Of a DNA stretch of 64,000 nucleotides, positions 43,908-56,036 are shown one piece after another. This stretch comes from Ilyonectria destructans (Eukaryota > Ascomycota > Sordariomycetes > Hypocreales > Nectriaceae), in NCBI GenBank assembly GCA_020740775.1, contig JAHEWK010000001.1, forward strand, positions 6,572,001 to 6,636,000. The letters run 5' to 3'. A program made the position numbers and the translations under genes. The notes beneath the pieces are model-generated. The model had not been told where the DNA came from. It did no database searches and worked only from the letters and a program-made list of their open reading frames with translations. Each line of letters opens with the position of its first letter. Positions within the stretch are counted from its first letter, which is position 1.

Positions 43908-46147
43908 CTAAGTTAGGACCAGTGCCAGTTGTCGGTCTCTGACCATATCCATCCAAGTGATGTTGACATCTGCTTTTTCTCGACGAAGTTTCCACAGATC
44001 CTGCAGAAAGTCGGCCGCAAGGTCAAAGTTCCACATCCCGCTGAACTTTGCGCAACCTCGCAAGCGTCGATCGAAGCGAGCCTGTAGATCAGGATCTAAC
44101 GCCTCGGCGCCAGCAATGAAACCAGGCCACACAATACCACAGTTGACCTGTGAAAAGTTTCGCTGCTCTTGCTCGAACCGCTCGAGGTTGGTAATGGTCT
44201 TCTCGACGTAGGGCTGGAGCAGAAGGGGATTTAATTGCCGTACTCGCCGGTAGAAGAATATGATGACGGCGCAATGGAAGGCTGCTATTAGGTGGTGCAT
44301 GATGGCACGGCTAGTGAGTACCGCCGCCGGGTTCTCTACCTCGCCATTGAGACTGCCCTTTTGATTGTTCCACGAACAGAGCTCGTTTTCGAGTTCACTG
44401 CACCAATTTTCAAGCCTGGCAGTCATGGAAAACCCAGGGTCCCTATTCCGAAGCATTGCGATCTCATTTGCGAGATATGTCGAACGCGAGATAAAGGAGA
44501 GCAACTCCTGCGGGACGCCGTAGATTTCCTTGAAAAATGCAGTGTTTGATGAGTCGCTGTCGGTCCCCAATTCCCCAAAGAGCCCAAATTCGAAGTCCAT
44601 ACCACAAGACTCGTCGAGATCTCTCCCCAGGCAAAGGCTGTGTGTCCTTAATGATGGAAACATCATCTTGTCTTGGGATCGAGATGGGTTCATGAGGGGG
44701 TGTTTTTCTGAGGGGTACATGTATGTGCTCTCTTCGATGACCCGAAGAAATAAATAGATAGCGTGAAGCAACTTCACCTTTTTAGACTTGTTTACTTTCG
44801 GAGCGCCCCGAAGACTGATGAATAGCTCGGCGTTGAGTAAGAATGATCGAGCCTCTTCCTGTTGGCCAGTGACGACCTGAGAACACGCATCGTTAGCTTG
44901 TTCGCCAGTTGCATAATGGTGGAAGCGGCGGAAACTTACAGTAATGGTAACCATTGTTAAGATAGCCATAAGAATATCCTTGTACTTTGAGCTCTTCTCT
45001 CCAGCCAACTCGGTTTCGCAGGTCCATTCAAGTTCCTTCTTTGCTCCACGCCAGAATCCTTCTCCAACATTTCGCCAGTAAGTCGTGCTGTTCTTTTGCT
45101 CTCGGTAGATGTTGTCCCAGTTGAAAGCGCTAACTGCTAGCACAGAGTATAAAAGCGACATTGGAGCATGTTTCGTCTTGTTGAAGATGGTCAACTCCGA
45201 TAGAGCAGAGAGAGCGCGTGGGAAATGCAAGATGCTCCACGGCGACTTGCGAACGCGGAGGGGAGAGAATAGTGTTCCAGTCTGCGCCTTGTAGTGTTGA
45301 AGGAGGAAATTTGCATGGGTAGATATCGATGGACCGAGGCGTTGATCGAGGCCACTGCTCATATGGGAAGCAAGAGGAGAAGGTATTGCTGGAGCATCAT
45401 TGACTGGCGAGGATTCGAGGATCATGTCGAAGGACGACAGGTTCAGCGCAGGGTTCCCATCGTTGTCGACAACTGGGAGCATCTGCAAGTCGTCCAAGGA
45501 TGGGAGGTCGGAGACGTCCAACCCAGGTGCCTCCCAGGGGCAAGGGCTGGGTAGGTCGGTGATTTGCGGAATGGGGACATGCTGCACATCTGGAGAGATC
45601 GGGTCCCATAGAGCCAATGGTGACGGGAGAGGCTGATCAGGCGATTCAGAGGCTGCTGCGCCTTTCGACTGAAATACCGAAAATGGACCTCGTAGAGGTA
45701 GCTCGCATGACTGGCGCTCATAATCTGAGTCCAGGTGGTTCAGCACCTTGTCTATTTCACCCCAATCGACCAGCTGCTGTATCTGGCTGGACATGGCTGC
45801 TCGCTCCACCTCTTTGGCAGATTATTAGCATAGCTCATTTTACACGTAGCATTCACCATGGCTGTAACAAGCTGAGGCAAATAGAGCACAAATTCCATAC
45901 CAGTGAAGAGTATACGACGACTGTGGCCGCCATCGTTCTGTTTGACGTCTGCTGCCGCAGATCCATCAGGTGTGTAGTGAACAAACCGTATCTTAGCCTC
46001 ATAGCCGCCGCAGACGAGACCAGAACGCAAACACTGGCCACAGAGCGGATGGGTCTCGTCGCACTTGACCTTGCGTCTTCTGCAGGTCAAGCAACCCCCG
46101 AAAGAGCGAACTCGCGTCCGTGACGACCCTGCCCCGGCCTTTCGCAT
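43908..46147 (-). CDS. Zn2Cys6 transcription factor, ARCA/acr-2-like
   Basis: Three exons, 46147-45901, 45811-44940, 44876-43908, give 695 aa. Introns are 89 nt and 63 nt; the second is stop-free, in phase 0, and would add 21 residues if retained. The DNA-binding domain is at residues ~19-46: CLTCRRRKVKCDETHPLCGQ then CLRSGLVCGGYE, the pattern seen in ARCA-like/acriflavine-sensitivity and arginine-type regulators. A glycine- and proline-rich linker precedes the fungal-specific regulatory domain (SALSELTIFNKTKHAPMSLL, AHFLRAVIEEST-like LFLRVIEESTYMYP). The Zn2Cys6 gene is divergent from the transporter gene, sharing a 555-bp promoter, and likely controls this cluster. Confidence 0.92.
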
Positions 46148-46702
46148 CGCGCGTATTCTGAGGCTGGGAGACTTTGGTCTACGGATAGGGATGGCTGATA
46201 TCGGGATGACTTGCAGAATATCATAGACGGCTTGGTCAAATTAGTAATGGCAAATACATGATCACTGAGGGGTCGTAGGATCATGACAAGGATGACACGC
46301 GGATCCACATCAAGGAAATGGCTATTTACGGTTAGGCCTCGCGCATCTCCGCTCAGATGCGGATTTCCGTCAAGATTGCCATGTCCTTTATCCAATCACA
46401 TCGAGAAGCGAGTCAGGCGTTTGTGCTCGGTAAAACCTTCCAACCGGCTACAGATATGGCATCCGAGCCAATACGATAGTTGCACATCTTCCCCGGAAAT
46501 CTAGTTCCCAGTACAGACACGACATGGGGTGCATGATAATGTGGAGTGAGATCAACACGATGTATCATGGGCAATCGGCATATATAACGTGTCAAAGGGA
46601 CGCCTAGGCTGCTCTGTCATTTCAAGACCATTCTATTGATCACCACGCGCCTTACCCTGGAATTTCAGTCCCTCCATTGCTTCAACGGCTCTTCCATTCG
46701 CA
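46148..46702. promoter_or_regulatory. Divergent promoter, Zn2Cys6 regulator / ACS transporter
   Basis: A TATATAA box at 46581-46587 lies ~115 bp upstream of the transporter ATG. CGGATTTCCG at 46360-46369 is a CGG-N4-CCG inverted pair, a plausible Zn2Cys6 site. Shared promoters between a regulator and a transporter are common in fungal catabolic clusters. Confidence 0.5.
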
Positions 46703-48278
46703 ATGGCCAGCGTCTTGAAATCCTCTACGGAGAAGATGGATGTTAACCCCAAGAACGATTCCTCCAACGATGTTGAATCGTCCATCGACAACACCGCCGA
46801 AGCTGGCACCAGTGTCATCATAGACCCGGAGGGCGAACGCTCATATGGTAAGCCATCTCCCTAGTAGCCCAGCTATCTTGTCACCTTGTTCATGGAACTA
46901 ACCATTATGCGCAGTCAAAAAGTTGGACATGTATCTTTTGCCGTTTCTCTCATTGATGTATTTCTTCAATGCTGTCGACAGGTCCAACTTGGGCAATGCG
47001 AAAACCGACGGATTAGAGGCGGATCTCAATTTTACGGGCAACGAATACAGTCTGCTTATCCTGCTGTTCTATATTCCCTTCGGCACCCTGGACCTACCTC
47101 TCAACCTACTCACCAAGAAGTTCTCCGCCAAGTGGGTGCTTCCCTCCTTGATGGTTACCTGGGGCGGTATTGCCACTGCTCAGATTGCCTCCAAGAATTT
47201 CGCTGGCATTCTGGTTCTCCGCCTGATCCTTGGCGCCTGTGAGGCCGGATTCTTCGCTGGCGTCGTCTTCTACTTCACCCTGTTTTATAAGCGTTCCGAG
47301 TTGGGATTTCGAGTTGCCATCTTCTTCGGAAGTGCTCTGCTAGCAGCTGCTTTTAGTGGCTGTATCTCTTACGGCGTCTTTCAGATCGAGGGTACGCGTC
47401 TTCAGGGTTGGCAATGGTTGATGTTGATCGAGGGCATTTTGACCATGATTGTCGGAGTCATATCCTTCTGGTGGCTGCCTGCTTCCCCTGCCTCTGCATG
47501 GTTCCTAAACGATAGGGAGAAGGCCGCAGCAAGGGCCCGAACACTTCGCGATGGTTCGAACAAGATCGACAGCCAGTTCAGTTGGAAAGACTGCTTCTCC
47601 ACGTGGAAAGACTGGAAGTTTGGGATGTGGTGTGTTATCAACTTTACCTATCCCGTCGCATTTGCCACCACCTCAAACTTTCTGCCCCAGATTGTGCAGC
47701 GTCTCGGCTACAGCGTCATCAAAACCAACCTCTGGACTGTCGCACCTAACGCCGTTGGATTTGTCGTGCTTCTTATTGTCGCCAAGTCCTCGGATCACTT
47801 CCATGAGCGTACTTTCCACGTTTTTGGTGCTCTCGCTACTTCGCTTATTGGAATGATTTTGCTCGTTACCATTGATGTGCTGAAGCACAAGGAAGTCGCG
47901 TACTTTGCCTGTTTCCTTATGGCATCTGGCGCGTATATCCCCTCGTGTCTCGTGCAGTCTTGGCACAATAATAACAACTTGAACGAGAATAGCCGTGCTG
48001 CAACAACTGGTCTCCTAGTGGGCATAGGAAACTTTGCCGGAATCATGTCCGCCGCTACTTTCCGTACGGAATATGCGCCCAAGTATATTCCTACTCTGAT
48101 TTTGACTTGCTGTTGCAATGTTATTGCGATGACTTTCATCTTGATCCTTGGCGGCTGGATGAAGCTGGAAAACCACCGGAGGAACAAAGCACAGGGTGTC
48201 AATCTTCGGGCTCAGGATGTCGATACGTCTGAGCTGCCCGATGGAGAGAAATCCCCTAAATTTCGCTTCTTCACCTAA
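46703..48278 (+). CDS. MFS transporter, anion:cation symporter (ACS) type
   Basis: Two exons, 46703-46847 and 46915-48278, give 502 aa. The intron (67 nt) joins GERSY to VKKLD. Twelve hydrophobic segments can be counted. The first MFS loop carries DRSNLGNAKTDGLEADLNFT, and later GACEAGFFAGVVFYFTLFY plus WLPASPASAWFLNDREKA are family hallmarks of fungal ACS members such as Dal5/Tna1-like carriers. These import organic anions such as allantoate, nicotinate or tartrate. The N-terminus (60 residues) is polar and acidic. Together with the hydroxyacid dehydrogenase and aldolase this suggests uptake of a sugar acid or hydroxy acid; the substrate is inferred. Confidence 0.93.
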
Positions 48279-48299
48279 GGGGAAGAAATGGAATGAAGG

Positions 48300-48639
48300 C
48301 AGACTGGAGTGAACTAGCTAGTCTTTCGCAAATTCTGTGCAACTTGTCTCGTCAGGTTCCTCTATCTTAGGTTGGCCTACGCTGACAAGCCTTCACGTTG
48401 AGTTGCACGATGTGTTACCTTCAGGCCAATGGATCACTGAGGCTCTGGACCCGGGCCAAGAAGATTCCGAATCGCCTAATGGTTATGAGTTAGACGAATG
48501 GGAAAACGACATTCCAGGTGACGAGGCTGAGAGGTCGTTCTCATCGGTCTGCGGCTAGAGCCTGATGAACGAATTCGCCCTGGCTGCTGGACGAAGTGTG
48601 AGCCATATGCGAAATATCAAGTCGCTGTTTATTAGTTAG
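48300..48639 (+). pseudogene. Remnant of an F-box/fungal-type gene
   Basis: One frame reads SELASLSQILCNLSRQVPL before a stop. Another reads GWPTLTSLHVELHDVLPSGQ and continues through an acidic segment to SSVCG, then TAG, then in the same frame SLMNEFALAAGRSVSHMRNI and a stop. Apparently coding sequence on both sides of the TAG, and the frame switch at about 48360, point to a decayed gene. AAGR-x-MxxLK-type endings are common in fungal F-box proteins, but the family is uncertain. Confidence 0.35.
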
Positions 48640-48708
48640 CAAACAGATGAATGTAAGGAGCGTTTGCAAGATTAAACCGACCATTCAACAGGCTGGGAGA
48701 TTATGGAG

Positions 48709-49750
48709 CGGGCACTCACTTCCTACTGTAGGATTCCAAGAGTAAAATTCGCTTAGAGTGATCTTGAACTTGTCTGCAATGGCCTCGCACCTATTCTCCT
48801 TCTAGGCAAGATACCACTTTTGGCAGTTCTTCGTAATTCCAGACTGCGTGGGGCCGGTAGGGCCCCAGGAAGTCTTTGATGCTGTTTGTTGTGTGGTCTT
48901 GGCTGTGTGTCTGGTCGTGGAGGCTGCAGAATCTTTGCAGTTGACGCGGTCTCAATAATTGTGCCAGTGACTGTGCTTGAAGAGGTTCGTGTTGGGCTCT
49001 GGGTGGCACAATAGGAGACAGTCTCCCATCCTGAACCTCGAACGCAATACGCGGCGTCAACCATCAACTTCCCGCACTTGGACCCGACACTTGGGTTCCA
49101 ATTGAGAAGGGCCCACAAAGGAATGTTGACCTTCTCGAGGAGTTCTTCGCAGGTTTCGCCCTCACTAGTCACTGTATACCAATCCTCACACAAAGTGGTG
49201 GCATTGGCGGTTGCGTCGGTCGGCTTTGATACATACATGCATGTCTGTTGTCTCAGACTCCACACTGCTAGGATCGTAGAAGATGCCACAGTACTGAGTC
49301 TCCTCTTTAGTCTGCGGTTTCTTGGGAAGTAAGAGTTTGCACCACCGAGGACGCTGGGTTCCACTTCACCCAGTCGTAAATGCCGATGCCCAGGTATCGG
49401 CTGCAATTGAGCAGGACACTTCGCCGTTGTTGATGTTGTTGAAGCTATGGTAGCATGCTTGAACGCAGTCATTGGCGAAAGGATAGCCCGAGGAGACTGG
49501 AGAAATAGTGCCGGATGTATCCGTGGCTTCTGGCAGATCGTCAAGATTGGTGCTCGTTACCGAAGTGGCAGTTGGAATTACTGCGGTCTTGAATAGTTGG
49601 CGTACGCGTTGATATCTCCGACGGCCATGAGACAGATGAGGTGTCTGCAAATCAGGATCAACAAACTCAAAATTGTAATGTTATGCGCCCTTGCTACCCT
49701 TCCACAAGTATCATCCTTCATAGCGAAATATGGCTCACAGCTACCCTCAA
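48709..49750 (-). pseudogene. Multi-LysM-domain protein pseudogene
   Basis: On the minus strand at least three, possibly four, LysM modules can be read in different frames: CEPYFAMKDDTCGR near 49720, a module with SCSIAADTW and YDWVKWNP (49410-49350), CEDWYTVTSEGETCEELLEK...WNPSVGSKC (about 49190-49070), and CQKWYLA followed by an in-frame TAG, then CEAIADKFKITLSEFYSWNP (about 48830-48720). Ser/Thr linkers (TATSVTSTNLDDLPEATDTS) join them. At least four frame changes and one stop are needed, so it is decayed. Fungal LysM proteins bind chitin and act as secreted effectors or parts of LysM/GH18 chitinases. Confidence 0.75.
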
Positions 49751-50461
49751 TGCATATAGATATCTATATGAGTTCGGATGAGTCTCCTGGCCAATCTTGC
49801 ATTTGGATATATATATATATATTTATATCACCTCGGATAATGTAAGTTCAATCACTGGTCGAGAAAAGTGGGGCAGGTGAATGTATAAGCCGGACGGCAT
49901 TGAGATATAAGCCTCGACACAACTTTAGGTTATTATCGACCTTTTTCCCCCACCAAACCGGCTGACTAAGAGATAAAGGGGTGGAGCTGCAAGAAAACGA
50001 GGAAATCCCTCACTGACGAAGTCATCATAAAGAAGATAATCATAGCAGTCATCACAGCCAAAATAACGCTGCTTCTAGCATCACTTGCAATGGCCTATTT
50101 GGCCCCCTCAACATCACTTTCCCTGTGCCGCAACATCATCAATTCAAGCCCTTAGACCCATCCGCCACGGTCACGTGTCTGACACTTGTGCGAGACTAAG
50201 GATACCATGGCAATGGCTGTCGGCATTTCCCCAACCCCGCTTCGTGTCACCCATATTTTCTCGAACTTGCATCCCTTTTCTTTTCCCCCCACATTATCGA
50301 CGATCCCTGTGCCCTGAGTTATCGGCCGAAAGCTGGAAAAGTTTGCCCCAGGTCGAAAGAGAATACCGTATCAAAGCTGACAGTCTCCACTCAGTCGGGG
50401 CATCCTCTTTAGCATCCAGTATTCGGTTCTATCTAAAATAAGCCGTGTCTGCCATCACAGA
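49751..50461. other. Intergenic region
   Basis: A TATATATATATAT run lies near 49808-49830. No gene seen; contains the promoter of the C2H2 regulator. Confidence 0.5.
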
Positions 50462-53400
50462 ATGGTCAATACCAACGAAAAACGGCGCAAATGCGCATTT
50501 TGCGACCGGGAGTTCACGAAGGACGAACATCTCAAGCGTCATCAACGATCACGTATGTTGTTTCTCCCCCGATCCCTGTGAGTTGACGCTGATGCATTCT
50601 AGACACCGGGGAAAAGCCGTTCAAATGTCCCAAGTGTGATCAGCGATATGCACGAAGGTATGCGCACATAGACAGTCCCAACTATTCTTATGCTCAACAT
50701 CGCTCATGGGCGAATTACCTGCAGTGACGTTCTGGCGAGACATATACAGAATCACCCGAGGAGAGCCTATCGGAGCAAGCAAGTCCCCAGTCCGAAGACT
50801 AGCCAGCCGTCCACCTCCATTTCAGCCGACGATATCCAACCAGAGGGTGATTTGCTACAAGCAAGAAGCTTAACACCTTCAGCCTGCCTTAGCCTGGACT
50901 GTGATGCCAGAGCCCCTGACAACTCTTCATCAAGCAGCAGTCCTGCAGTGGATTCGACTCATCGATATATGTTGACCTCGACGGCTGATCGACCTGTCCG
51001 GGATTGGCTTTCGCCGCCAATTGAGTCGGCAAATAACATGAACGAATTCTTTTTCGCCCCCCTAGAAATGCAAGAGCCGAATGTGCACCACCCTTCGGAA
51101 ACAGAGAACCGCCCAACCATCAACTCTTCTCCGCACATGCACATTTCTCCTTTCCTGGATCAGCCGATGGTTGACTCATGGCCATTTTCTACCACACTCT
51201 ACGCTGATTACGACCTCAGCCATATCAATATGGACGTTGCCTGCACCGGAGCCGACGCATCACTTGGAGGCCTCAGTGGGTTTCTAGAGAGGCACCCGAG
51301 TCCATTCATCTTGGAATCACCATTGTTAGACGTCCCAATGACCAATGGCAACATACCAAAAGCAATGGCCCTTTCCTGTGCCTCGCCGGGATCACCAGAT
51401 TCGTTGAATCGCGTCCAGCAGCTGTGGTCCGGTAAAGGGTCGTCTCAGCCAGCGCTTCTTATCCAAACGTTGTGGAACGATATCGCAGAGCACAAATCGG
51501 ATAATATCCTTTCGGACCCTGGGGAGCATGTTAATTTGCCGCAAACCGCTCCCTCAGATCTCAGATCCGAAAGCGATATGAGCGACAAAATCACGAAGCC
51601 TTGTTGGGAGAGGCTCTTCATCTTTTGCCGTCAGATTCAAAGCATTCCAGAAAAGATTGGGGTAGCAAACGTGCCCCCTTCTGAGCCTCAACCATGTGAG
51701 CTTTCCTCTGATCCGCTGACCGGCACGGACCGCCAAGATATACAATTCCTGTCAGTGGAAATGCTCGACCTTAGCCTGAAGTTTTTCTTCCGGCACGTCC
51801 AGCTGTCTTTGCCCTTCGTGCATCAGCCCACTTTTAATGTCTCGGATACACCATGTCTGCTCCTGTTGCCAATGGTATTGATCGGTTACTCGATTCTCGA
51901 TCCACGTGGCTCAGTGGCCTTTGTTTCACGTTTCCGTGCGGTACGTTTTCTAGATGGCCACAACAAATAGCTGGCAATTTTTGTTAACTATAAATTTTGT
52001 CTGATAGCGCCTCATTGAGTTATGTCGAGTGGATCTAGCTTGCAAGGCTCGTGGGAAATCCGGCTCCCCATCGGCATTGATTCGCTCGCTCGCATCTTCA
52101 ATTCTAGTTTTGTACCTCAACCTAGAAGACCAGGTAAGTTGCCTTCTTCAAGGTATCAGCCCTTTACAAAGCAGACTATAACTATATGGACAGAACCGCG
52201 AAGAGGAGGCCGCCCTCATGCTATGTGCCCAGACGTTACACGTAAGAGAGATACTATATTGAAGGAACCAGGTACTGACTGTGTTGTTAGATTGCCGAAA
52301 AGCATGGGCTATACGAGACATTTGACAGCCAGAACCTCATTGCCGGTTTGCTTGCCAAATATTCTGATGGAGAGAGTGGTTGGAAGCTGTGGGCAAGGGT
52401 CGAGTCTGTCAAAAGGTTAGTGTGATTATTCCACGTTAAGATTTTCTGCTAAGGCTCACCATCTATCCCAGGGTGATATTATCCTTGATGCGTATGGACG
52501 CGGCTTATGCCCGCTTAATGGGCACTACTGGGGTCATCGACCCTAACCAGGTCAATATCGTCGTTCCAGCCATCAGCGATCTCTTCGACTCACCAAGTGC
52601 GGATAAATTCGTCGAGGATGCGAAGGCGACAGATGTGACTATGTCTGTTATTCGCATGCGACATCTTGCGAAATGCGAACTTGGGAGCGAAATGATGAAC
52701 AAATTCATCCTAAGGGTTATTTTGGACAATATTCACACACAGATCTCCAATGCCCAAGTCAAGATCTTCTCGGCTGCGGATCCTACCGCGTTACAAGCCT
52801 CCGCTTTTGCACCGGTTAACATTTACAACCAGTCTGCGGAAGCCAAGAACATTAGCAAACAACTTGTTGCTATATCGAAGGATTACGCAGCGTTGTTTCG
52901 ACCCTCTACGGGTCAACTTTCCTCATTGACATGGAATTATCTGTGCATGGTCATTACCGCCCCTGTCGAACAGCTAGAGCTAGCACTCGGTCGCCGCGGC
53001 CACCAAAGTGCGCTCAAAGCCCGTGGTGCCATCAAAGTGTGGTCCAAAACACCGGCTGCCCGTCGAGCCGTTTTACACGCGGCCCAAATATTCTACATTC
53101 TCAACCATGGCGCCCATTTACCGTTGCCATTGGTGGAAAAGACGTTGCTCCGAGTCGAATCCATGGTATTCACAGCAGCATTGGTAGTCGGTCTGTATTT
53201 TTTTACGGAAGGAACATCAACGCCTTCATCCACAGCGGCCGATGAGAGCATTCCAACCAATAAGTTGGAACTCCTGCAGGAGATTGACTGGGCTATGATC
53301 GATGATGAGGGCTTCACGGGGTGGCAGTTTGATTGGACGATGGCTCTCGAGAGCGCAGAACGAGCCCCTTCCAGTCAATGTACGGCGGTCCAAGCCCGGC

Positions 53401-53585
53401 AGTTTATTCGCAACGGCTTGTTTTTGCTTACGTTTGATCGCGATTCTCAAATTCAAGGCGCCAAAACGGCCAGAAGAATTTTTCAGGAGTACGCCTATCT
53501 TCTCGACCAGCTTTGCGGGCATAGCGGGTCTGACAGCAGCATTGCAAACCTGGCGAGGTCAATTAGTAATGTTCTGGAGCCCTGA
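50462..53585 (+). CDS. C2H2 zinc-finger regulator with fungal transcription-factor domain
   Basis: Seven exons: 50462-50552, 50603-50657, 50725-51940, 52008-52133, 52194-52241, 52291-52415, 52472-53585, giving 924 aa. Two C2H2 fingers open the protein: CAFCDREFTKDEHLKRHQRS-H and CPKCDQRYARSDVLARHIQN-H. The first two introns lie in the finger coding region, as often in this class, and the linker is HTGEKPF. A ~300-residue Ser/Pro/Asp-rich middle follows, then the fungal-specific regulatory domain (HVQLSLPFVHQPTFN; RLIELCRVDLACKARG; ESGWKLWARVESVKRVILSL). All introns are canonical and the total coding length is exactly divisible by three. It is the regulator at the left end of the PRISE/cyclase/transporter/amidase set and could control it. 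Confidence 0.9.
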
Positions 53586-53964
53586 AAAAGAAATGGGAAG
53601 CAAAATTCTTTACTTCTAGCTATTGTATGCGAACAGCTGTACATGTACGATGAGGTGTATTTGTGATTTGAATAGCATAAGGGGATAATGATCAAAGCAT
53701 CTAGTACTACTATTCTCTCTGCGTGCTCTTCAAGCACTGCAATCAAGCCCAACAAACTCCACAGCAGGCCACAGTCTTAGGGTACTAACAAGACCGCGAA
53801 TGTGCGTAGCCACATTGCACCATTCCTTGCTATAGACAAGAGCCCTTCTCGTGGAGGTTATGAAATAACAATGAGAAAGGGTAGAATGCCACCGCGCATA
53901 GTTTGGAACCCATAACAATACACCTTCGTTAGACATCAGGTTTTCTTTTCATTTACCCCATACA
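53586..53964. other. Intergenic region
   Basis: No gene seen; AT-rich 3' end of the C2H2 regulator. Confidence 0.5.
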
Positions 53965-54219
53965 ATGGCAACCGGGATCCAGGGTATGCAAGACCAAACA
54001 GCAGTATATCATAACTTATGGTTTCCATGCTGATACTCGGTCACAGGCGGCGAAGTTGCAAAGCTTCTTCTTCAGCATTCGGACTGACATTTCATCCGTT
54101 GTCTCACCCACACTCTAGACTCTGAGAAGGCGAAAGTACTGGCGGATATTGGAGAAGAAATTGTGCAAGGGGATTTGACCATCCCTTCTACTCACGTTTA
54201 GGTAAATGGCAATAATTTG
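53965..54219 (+). pseudogene. NmrA-like reductase stub
   Basis: ATG 53965 opens MATGIQG; an intron 53984-54046 (GTATGC...TCACAG) is followed by GEVAKLLLQHSD and TGA. Downstream, SEKAKVLADIGEEIVQGDLT appears with a stop at 54217-54219. TGIQGGEVAKLLLQ matches the Rossmann glycine-rich start of NmrA-like proteins and AKxLADIGxEIVQGDL their second motif, but about 20 residues between are lost and the rest of the gene is missing. A decayed fragment. Confidence 0.5.
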
Positions 54220-54283
54220 AATAATAGCAAAACAACGAAGGTGAGATTGTGGTTTCTGCATACGTCTCAGAGAAGAGACTGAT

Positions 54284-55684
54284 TCAGCTGTCAGCCATGG
54301 AAATCAATCGCTGATCAAACGGGAGTTTTGGGAGGATCCCTGCACCCTCCAGCACTTTGTAGGTGTTGAGCCAGGTTTCGAAAGTGTCATCATGACGCTT
54401 CCATCCAAATTTCCTCGCCTTGTTGACCGACAAGAGCGTGGACCATGCTCGTCCCATACCCCAGTTCAGGTGTCCCCAAGCAGCCCAGTCAAAGACTTCG
54501 TGTTTTCCACCGTATTTCTCCACAATCCGACTCCATGCATCTCTTTTATCCTTTGACCACTCTACGAGGTTAAGTTCCGTGATGAGAGTATCTGTATTCC
54601 CTCTAACTTTCTCGAAGGATGGCTCGACCGTCTGAACAAACGAGGGTCAGTTGTTACGTTTTTCTGATCAAAAGCTAAGAGCTCTCTTACCTCCAGTCCG
54701 AAATAAGCCGCAATCTTGGGCCAGAAGTTTTTCCAGATGAATACATCGCCATTCGCGTGGTTGAACGCTTCGTCGGCACAATGATCATTTGTGGACACGA
54801 AAATAGCCAAATCAGCTATACTCGGCGCATAGGATTTGTCGTCGACACCATTCCAGATATACTCATTCCCTGGAAACTTAGGTGTCTGTTTTATTTCCCC
54901 GCAGATTAAGAGGTAGACAGCAAGGGTCAAGGCTTCAGTCATCCCGTTCGCTATTGAATGGTTAGCACCTGGGATAATAAGGAGACATACAAGACGCCTT
55001 CAACTTACCATGAGGAGTGAACCCAATGATTCCAGTTGGGCGAACAACGTTCCATGACCAGACACTTCTCCGTTTCTGGACTGCCTGTAAATAGTCCTCC
55101 TGATCATAGTAGAAGTTATCGCCATCGTCCTTGTAGCGCGGTGCGGACTCCTCGGCTGGAGCCTTCAATTTGCCCAGGTGAGCACCATAGTACTATAATG
55201 TCGTTAACTGAGCTGTAATCGGGCATAAATTTGATGCGGGCCCTTTGTACCTTTCCACCAGTGTAAATGCACACACGTTGCAGTCGAGGACAAACTGCGT
55301 CAATGACATCCATAAAACCTCTGAACAAGGGAACATTCCTTTCAGGTAGCCCCTTGAAATCATCCGAGTGAGCGTAGGATGTATAGAATACATGAGTAAC
55401 ATTCTGGCAAATGCTTTTTAACTTCTCGATATTCTGGTCGATGGGCTCCAAAAAATCGACGGCAACGAAGTCGATTCGAGGGTCAGCCCAGTAATTGGGT
55501 AGTTGTCTGCGAGACGACACTACAATTTGCGACCTGTGGAACGGTATCAGCTTCCGTCAACAGTTTCTGTTGCTTGACAGTACCATTCAGAATCGGGCTT
55601 GCGTATCAATTGCTCCACAATCGCATGGCCACTAATGCCGTTGGCACCGCTGACAAACGCAACTTTGGGGGCTGATGAACTCAT
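54284..55684 (-). CDS. PRISE-type (progesterone 5-beta-reductase/iridoid-synthase-like) SDR
   Basis: Five exons, 55684-55584, 55533-55251, 55192-55009, 54950-54691, 54631-54284, give 391 aa. The four introns are 50-59 nt with clean GT-AG ends. The Rossmann glycine motif is VAFVSGANGISGHAIVEQLI. IDFVAVDFLEPIDQN, NVTHVFYTSYAHSDD, CIYTGGKYYGAHLG and WSWNVVRPTGIIGF are signatures of the PRISE subgroup of short-chain reductases, with the YxxxK-equivalent region YYGAHLGK. C-terminal AWGHLNWGMGRAWSTLLSVN completes the family length. It reduces enone or carbonyl groups of hydrophobic substrates using NADPH; the substrate here is not known. It lies between two regulators' regions and near a cyclase-family gene. 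Confidence 0.9.
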
Positions 55685-56036
55685 GTTTGCTGTGGACAAT
55701 AATGAAGCGGGGATGTTGAAGTAGGAGCTGGGGCATGGGTGGTGATAGCGATATGGTCATCGTGGCACCTACGAATTTTATATTCGTCGTACTTTGATTA
55801 TTTACAAACTCTACGATCCGACATTTCTCGTTATTCCCTCTGAATTAGGCATCTCGTGTGGGGAGTGTGGCATTCTGTGTGGGGAGTGGCGTTTTGCTTC
55901 TTCGCAGCATTCTATGTGGGGAGGCGTCTTGTGTGGAACGCGGCATTTGGTGTGGAGCATGTTGTTGCACTACGGCCTGCAGCCTTAGGTTGAAAGACTC
56001 TTGGGCATGCCATCTTGCATCCCTGCATGCCACGGG
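55685..56036. other. Intergenic region with degenerate tandem repeat
   Basis: No gene seen. A GTGTGGGGAGT-based minisatellite fills most of it. Confidence 0.6.
55848..55965. repeat. Degenerate ~20-bp minisatellite (GCATTCTGTGTGGGGAG type)
   Basis: Successive degenerate units: GGCATCTCGTGTGGGGAGTG, GGCATTCTGTGTGGGGAGTG, GCATTCTATGTGGGGAGG, GCGTCTTGTGTGGAACG, GGCATTTGGTGTGGAGC. Confidence 0.75.
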
